Origin: Coffea arabica
Taxonomy: Eukaryota; Streptophyta; Magnoliopsida; Gentianales; Rubiaceae
DNA: 64,000 bases
Assembly: GCF_036785885.1 (NCBI RefSeq)
Contig: NC_092310.1
Span: 7,254,001 to 7,318,000 of the forward strand
Direction: 5' to 3'
Below, in pieces: positions 61,370-64,000 of this stretch. The notes beneath the pieces were generated by a model. The model saw only the letters and a list, made by a program, of their open reading frames with translations. It was not told the DNA's origin and made no database searches. Every line of letters begins with the position of its first letter. The stretch's first letter is position 1. The translations under genes were made by a program, and so were the position numbers.

Positions 61370-62987
61370 TAAACTTCTCAATTATGTCTGTTTTTTTTTT
61401 TAACTTCTCATTTATGTCTAACTGCTTCTAAAAAATGTCAGTGTCAATATAATCATTAAGAAGAAAAATATTGGACTGCAAAAGTGGACTTTAAGAGAAG
61501 GTTCAAGAAAAAAGGAGACTGTGCAATTAAATGGCAAACATCACTTTGATAACAATACATATTTACTTAAGACGAATTGTATAAAAGAATAAACGCAAAG
61601 ACTAAGATTGTAATTTTTTTTATTTTTTTTAAATATAAGAATCACCTATTAAGCTCTATAATTAATATTAAATCTAAAAAGTCAATTATTTGGCCTTTAA
61701 AACTGTGTTCACAAACTTTTTATCTCTTCATACTCAGATTTTATATAATGTTTTAGCAAAATCAATAAGAACACATGAGAAAACTATCTCTAAAAGGCTA
61801 AGGCCGTAAAATAAAGAGAATGACCAAGGCAAACAAAGAGCAAAAATGAGCAAAATATGACATGAAATATTTGTCTCTAAAAAAGGACAAGCTCAGTGCT
61901 AAGAAAGATATAAAAGCTTCTTAGAAAAAGAAGCTTAGAACCATACAATTTTAACTAACCTATATCACATTTGAAGTTTGAATAATTAAAAGTTCAATGG
62001 ACCGAACTATTGTCTTGAAATAATATGAGTTTTGCAATTCTACGGTAGATTCATAAAAGTGCTTAAGAAACACGTGGGATAACACTGTTGAGAATGATGT
62101 GTTCACTGAATAACGAAATATGATTTCATCACAACTCCAAATATTATCATAGAAATTTATAAGTAAGATAATTAAGTAGTATTATCTTAAAACTAAAGGG
62201 AGAAATTTTGTTTCAATGTCGACAAATGCAACGTGCATTTTCTTAGTCTATTATTAAAAACTTGTCCAAGGATTCTTCCATTTTTATAATAGGTGTTATC
62301 TCATTTTATATGCTAAAATTACTAAATTAATTTTGAGAGGTCGTTAAGTCTATTCTATATCTAAAGTACCCCTTCAGATGATAAACTATTTAGGGGGAAA
62401 AAACTGTGAATTTGAACATGCCTAAAAGAATTAAGAAATAAATTTACAATAAGGAAAGATAGACTTATTATCATTAGTGGTGACTGAAAGCATTTTTTGT
62501 TTGAGTGAGAATGACCCCTATTTTTTATTAGATAAAAAATTTAAAGAATTAAAGATGCTCATAAAATAAGATGAAACAATAAGGGAAGGAAATAAATCAA
62601 TCCATTAAGACTGTAGGCGAGGAACTTTAAAACTTCCTACAAAGATATTCTAGAATAAGTCTGAAAATAATAGTAACAAAGTTGGTTTACATTAATAGCT
62701 TGAACAACACAAGAAAATTATTAAAAAATTTTTAGTAGTTTGCCATAGAACACAAACCACCTTATGAATTATACTTGTTTGACAATATCAAAACTCTTTC
62801 CACAAAGCACTTAAACACCACATACATCATCACACTCGAGCTCGAATCTAGCTCAAATCTAGGATCGTTTACACCCAATACATGAGTGGTTGAGTGATCC
62901 AGAAATGGGCTGGATTTTTTAAACTGAAAAAAAAAATCTTTTTATATTTGTAATGATTTGACAATTTAGATTTAATCATATAATAAG
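61370..62987. other. Non-coding flank (copy B)
   Basis: Counterpart of about 30019-31645. No gene recognised; AT-rich with only small differences from copy A. Confidence 0.6.
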
Positions 62988-62996
62988 TCCAGATTT

Positions 62997-63096
62997 AGGG
63001 GGGGAGGGTTGGGTTGGGTGGTACGGGGGGAGGGAGTGTAAGCAAGAGGTCTCGGGTTCGAGTCCTCCCGCTTACACAAAAAAAAAAAAAAAAAAT
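62997..63096 (+). mobile_element. tRNA-like SINE, 100 bp (copy B)
   Basis: Counterpart of 31655-31754, with TSD TCCAGATTT at 62988-62996 and 63097-63105. Confidence 0.8.
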
Positions 63097-63430
63097 TCCA
63101 GATTTGGATGTATTGGATGGTAACGGAGAAGCGAACGTAGAACAAGATTTTAAAAGAAAAGGTCCTTAGTTAAACTGCAAATTAACTCATGTGATTAGCT
63201 CGTGATTGTCCACACGGCGGATCGAAAGTGGTAAGAGATGACACTAAAGTATCAAATATATGTTGTCCCGTACTATTTGGATTTCAGTGAGGTTTATGGA
63301 GTAATGTGAAATCTCAGCGTGCAAAAAGGGGCCGCAATCAAGAATATTTTGACTGATCAAGCGCCTGCATTTTGTCTTCTTCCTATTATTTGTTTCTAAA
63401 ATGCCATCCTAAGGTGCATTACTAAATAAA

Positions 63431-63650
63431 GGCCCATTTGGTAAATAAGTTTTTTGGGTGTTTGTTTAAAATTTTACTGTAATTTACTGTAAGAGTTGTA
63501 GGAAATATTTTTGAAGTGTGTAAATTTTTGGATATTTTGATGTGCATAGTTTTAAAGTTTTAAGAAATTTTTTGAGATTAATATAGTTAAAATAATTTAA
63601 AAACTTGTAACAGACAAATTTGACAAAAAGCTTGCTTGCCAAACATGCCC
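63431..63650. mobile_element. 220-bp MITE-like element (copy B)
   Basis: Counterpart of 32089-32308, essentially unchanged. Confidence 0.6.
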
Positions 63651-63790
63651 AAAATTTGCTTTTGACCACTTTGCAGATCAAAATAGCCTTCGGATTTGTA
63701 AACATTATTAGTTTAAAGAATTACTCTAGAGTGCAATTTAGAAATCCATTGTAAACGAGAACAAGCCATATAACAAGATGTCAAACAAAC

Positions 63791-64000
63791 TGTAAGGATT
63801 CAAACGCGGAATAAACAACTATTGAGATATCAAATGTATAACAATTTAATGAAAAACAAACCACAAGTATGAAAGATAAACGACACACAACATTTAACGT
63901 GGTTTGACTCCACCATTGAGCCTACATCTACGGAGAGAAACTTGTTCTTTATTATGAGAGAAAAATCTTATACAAGAATACAACTTGAACCCAAAACCCA
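63791..64000 (-). mobile_element. Left LTR of copia-type element, cut by window end (copy B)
   Basis: Matches 32449-32658 of copy A, with the left TSD CAAAC at 63786-63790. The rest lies outside the window. Confidence 0.85.

Larger units (their letters stand above)
46329..64000. repeat. Segmental duplication, copy B (continues past window)
   Basis: Direct copy of 19139-32658. It is longer because of a 3.9-kb LTR-like insertion, a 725-bp hAT element, an 88-bp SINE and ~340 bp near 60852. It is shorter where it lacks the 874-bp hAT element and ~110 bp near 55383. Contains the second complete CYP81 gene. Confidence 0.95.

Overview
The window looks like nuclear DNA of a flowering plant, probably a eudicot. 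It is AT-rich, its genes carry many GT-AG introns, it encodes a plastid-targeted enoyl-ACP reductase and a plant-specific CYP81 cytochrome P450, and it is dense in degraded transposons. I cannot name the species; an asterid is only an impression from protein flavour.

Layout. (1) 0-8.4 kb is an ordinary genic end: a 12-exon fatty-acid synthase enoyl-ACP reductase gene on + (65-4126), then a 7-exon gene on - for NSE4, the kleisin of the SMC5/6 complex (8415-5397). A pure C28 run lies just beyond its stop. (2) 8.4-19.1 kb is intergenic DNA plus a stack of dead elements: a Ty3/gypsy polyprotein on -, a LINE reverse-transcriptase tail on +, and a hAT transposase remnant on - that contains a 153-bp MITE with a 9-bp target-site duplication (TSD). 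(3) 19.1 to at least 32.7 kb (copy A) and 46.3 to 64.0 kb (copy B, running off the window) are two direct copies of one segment. Each carries a complete two-exon CYP81-type P450 gene (26657-28382 and 56847-58572). The two predicted proteins differ by one residue (T90S). A third, older, broken exon-2 copy lies at 34.46-35.15 kb. (4) 35.2-44.7 kb, between the copies, is a nested complex. It holds a PIF/Harbinger element with a near-intact transposase and a Myb/SANT ORF1, a 773-bp Mutator-like MITE with very long terminal inverted repeats (TIRs) and internal tandem repeats, a ~4-kb TG..CA element that looks like a giant solo LTR, and a fragment of another long LTR.

The duplicated segment works as a natural before/after comparison. 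Several elements sit in one copy while the other copy keeps the empty site: an 874-bp hAT element in A; a 725-bp hAT element with G/C-rich ends, an 88-bp tRNA-like SINE and a 3.9-kb solo-LTR-like element in B. Elements in both copies (1.2-kb MULE MITE, 430-bp hAT MITE, SINEs, 220-bp MITE, a deleted copia element) predate the duplication.

Most notable: both P450 genes and the pseudogene carry His where the conserved I-helix acid (A/G-G-x-D/E-T-T/S) is expected. A ~2.4-kb block around the P450 genes, including the intron, is much more alike between copies than the flanks, which suggests recent gene conversion. I did not find a wholly new multi-gene system. All similarity statements are by eye.
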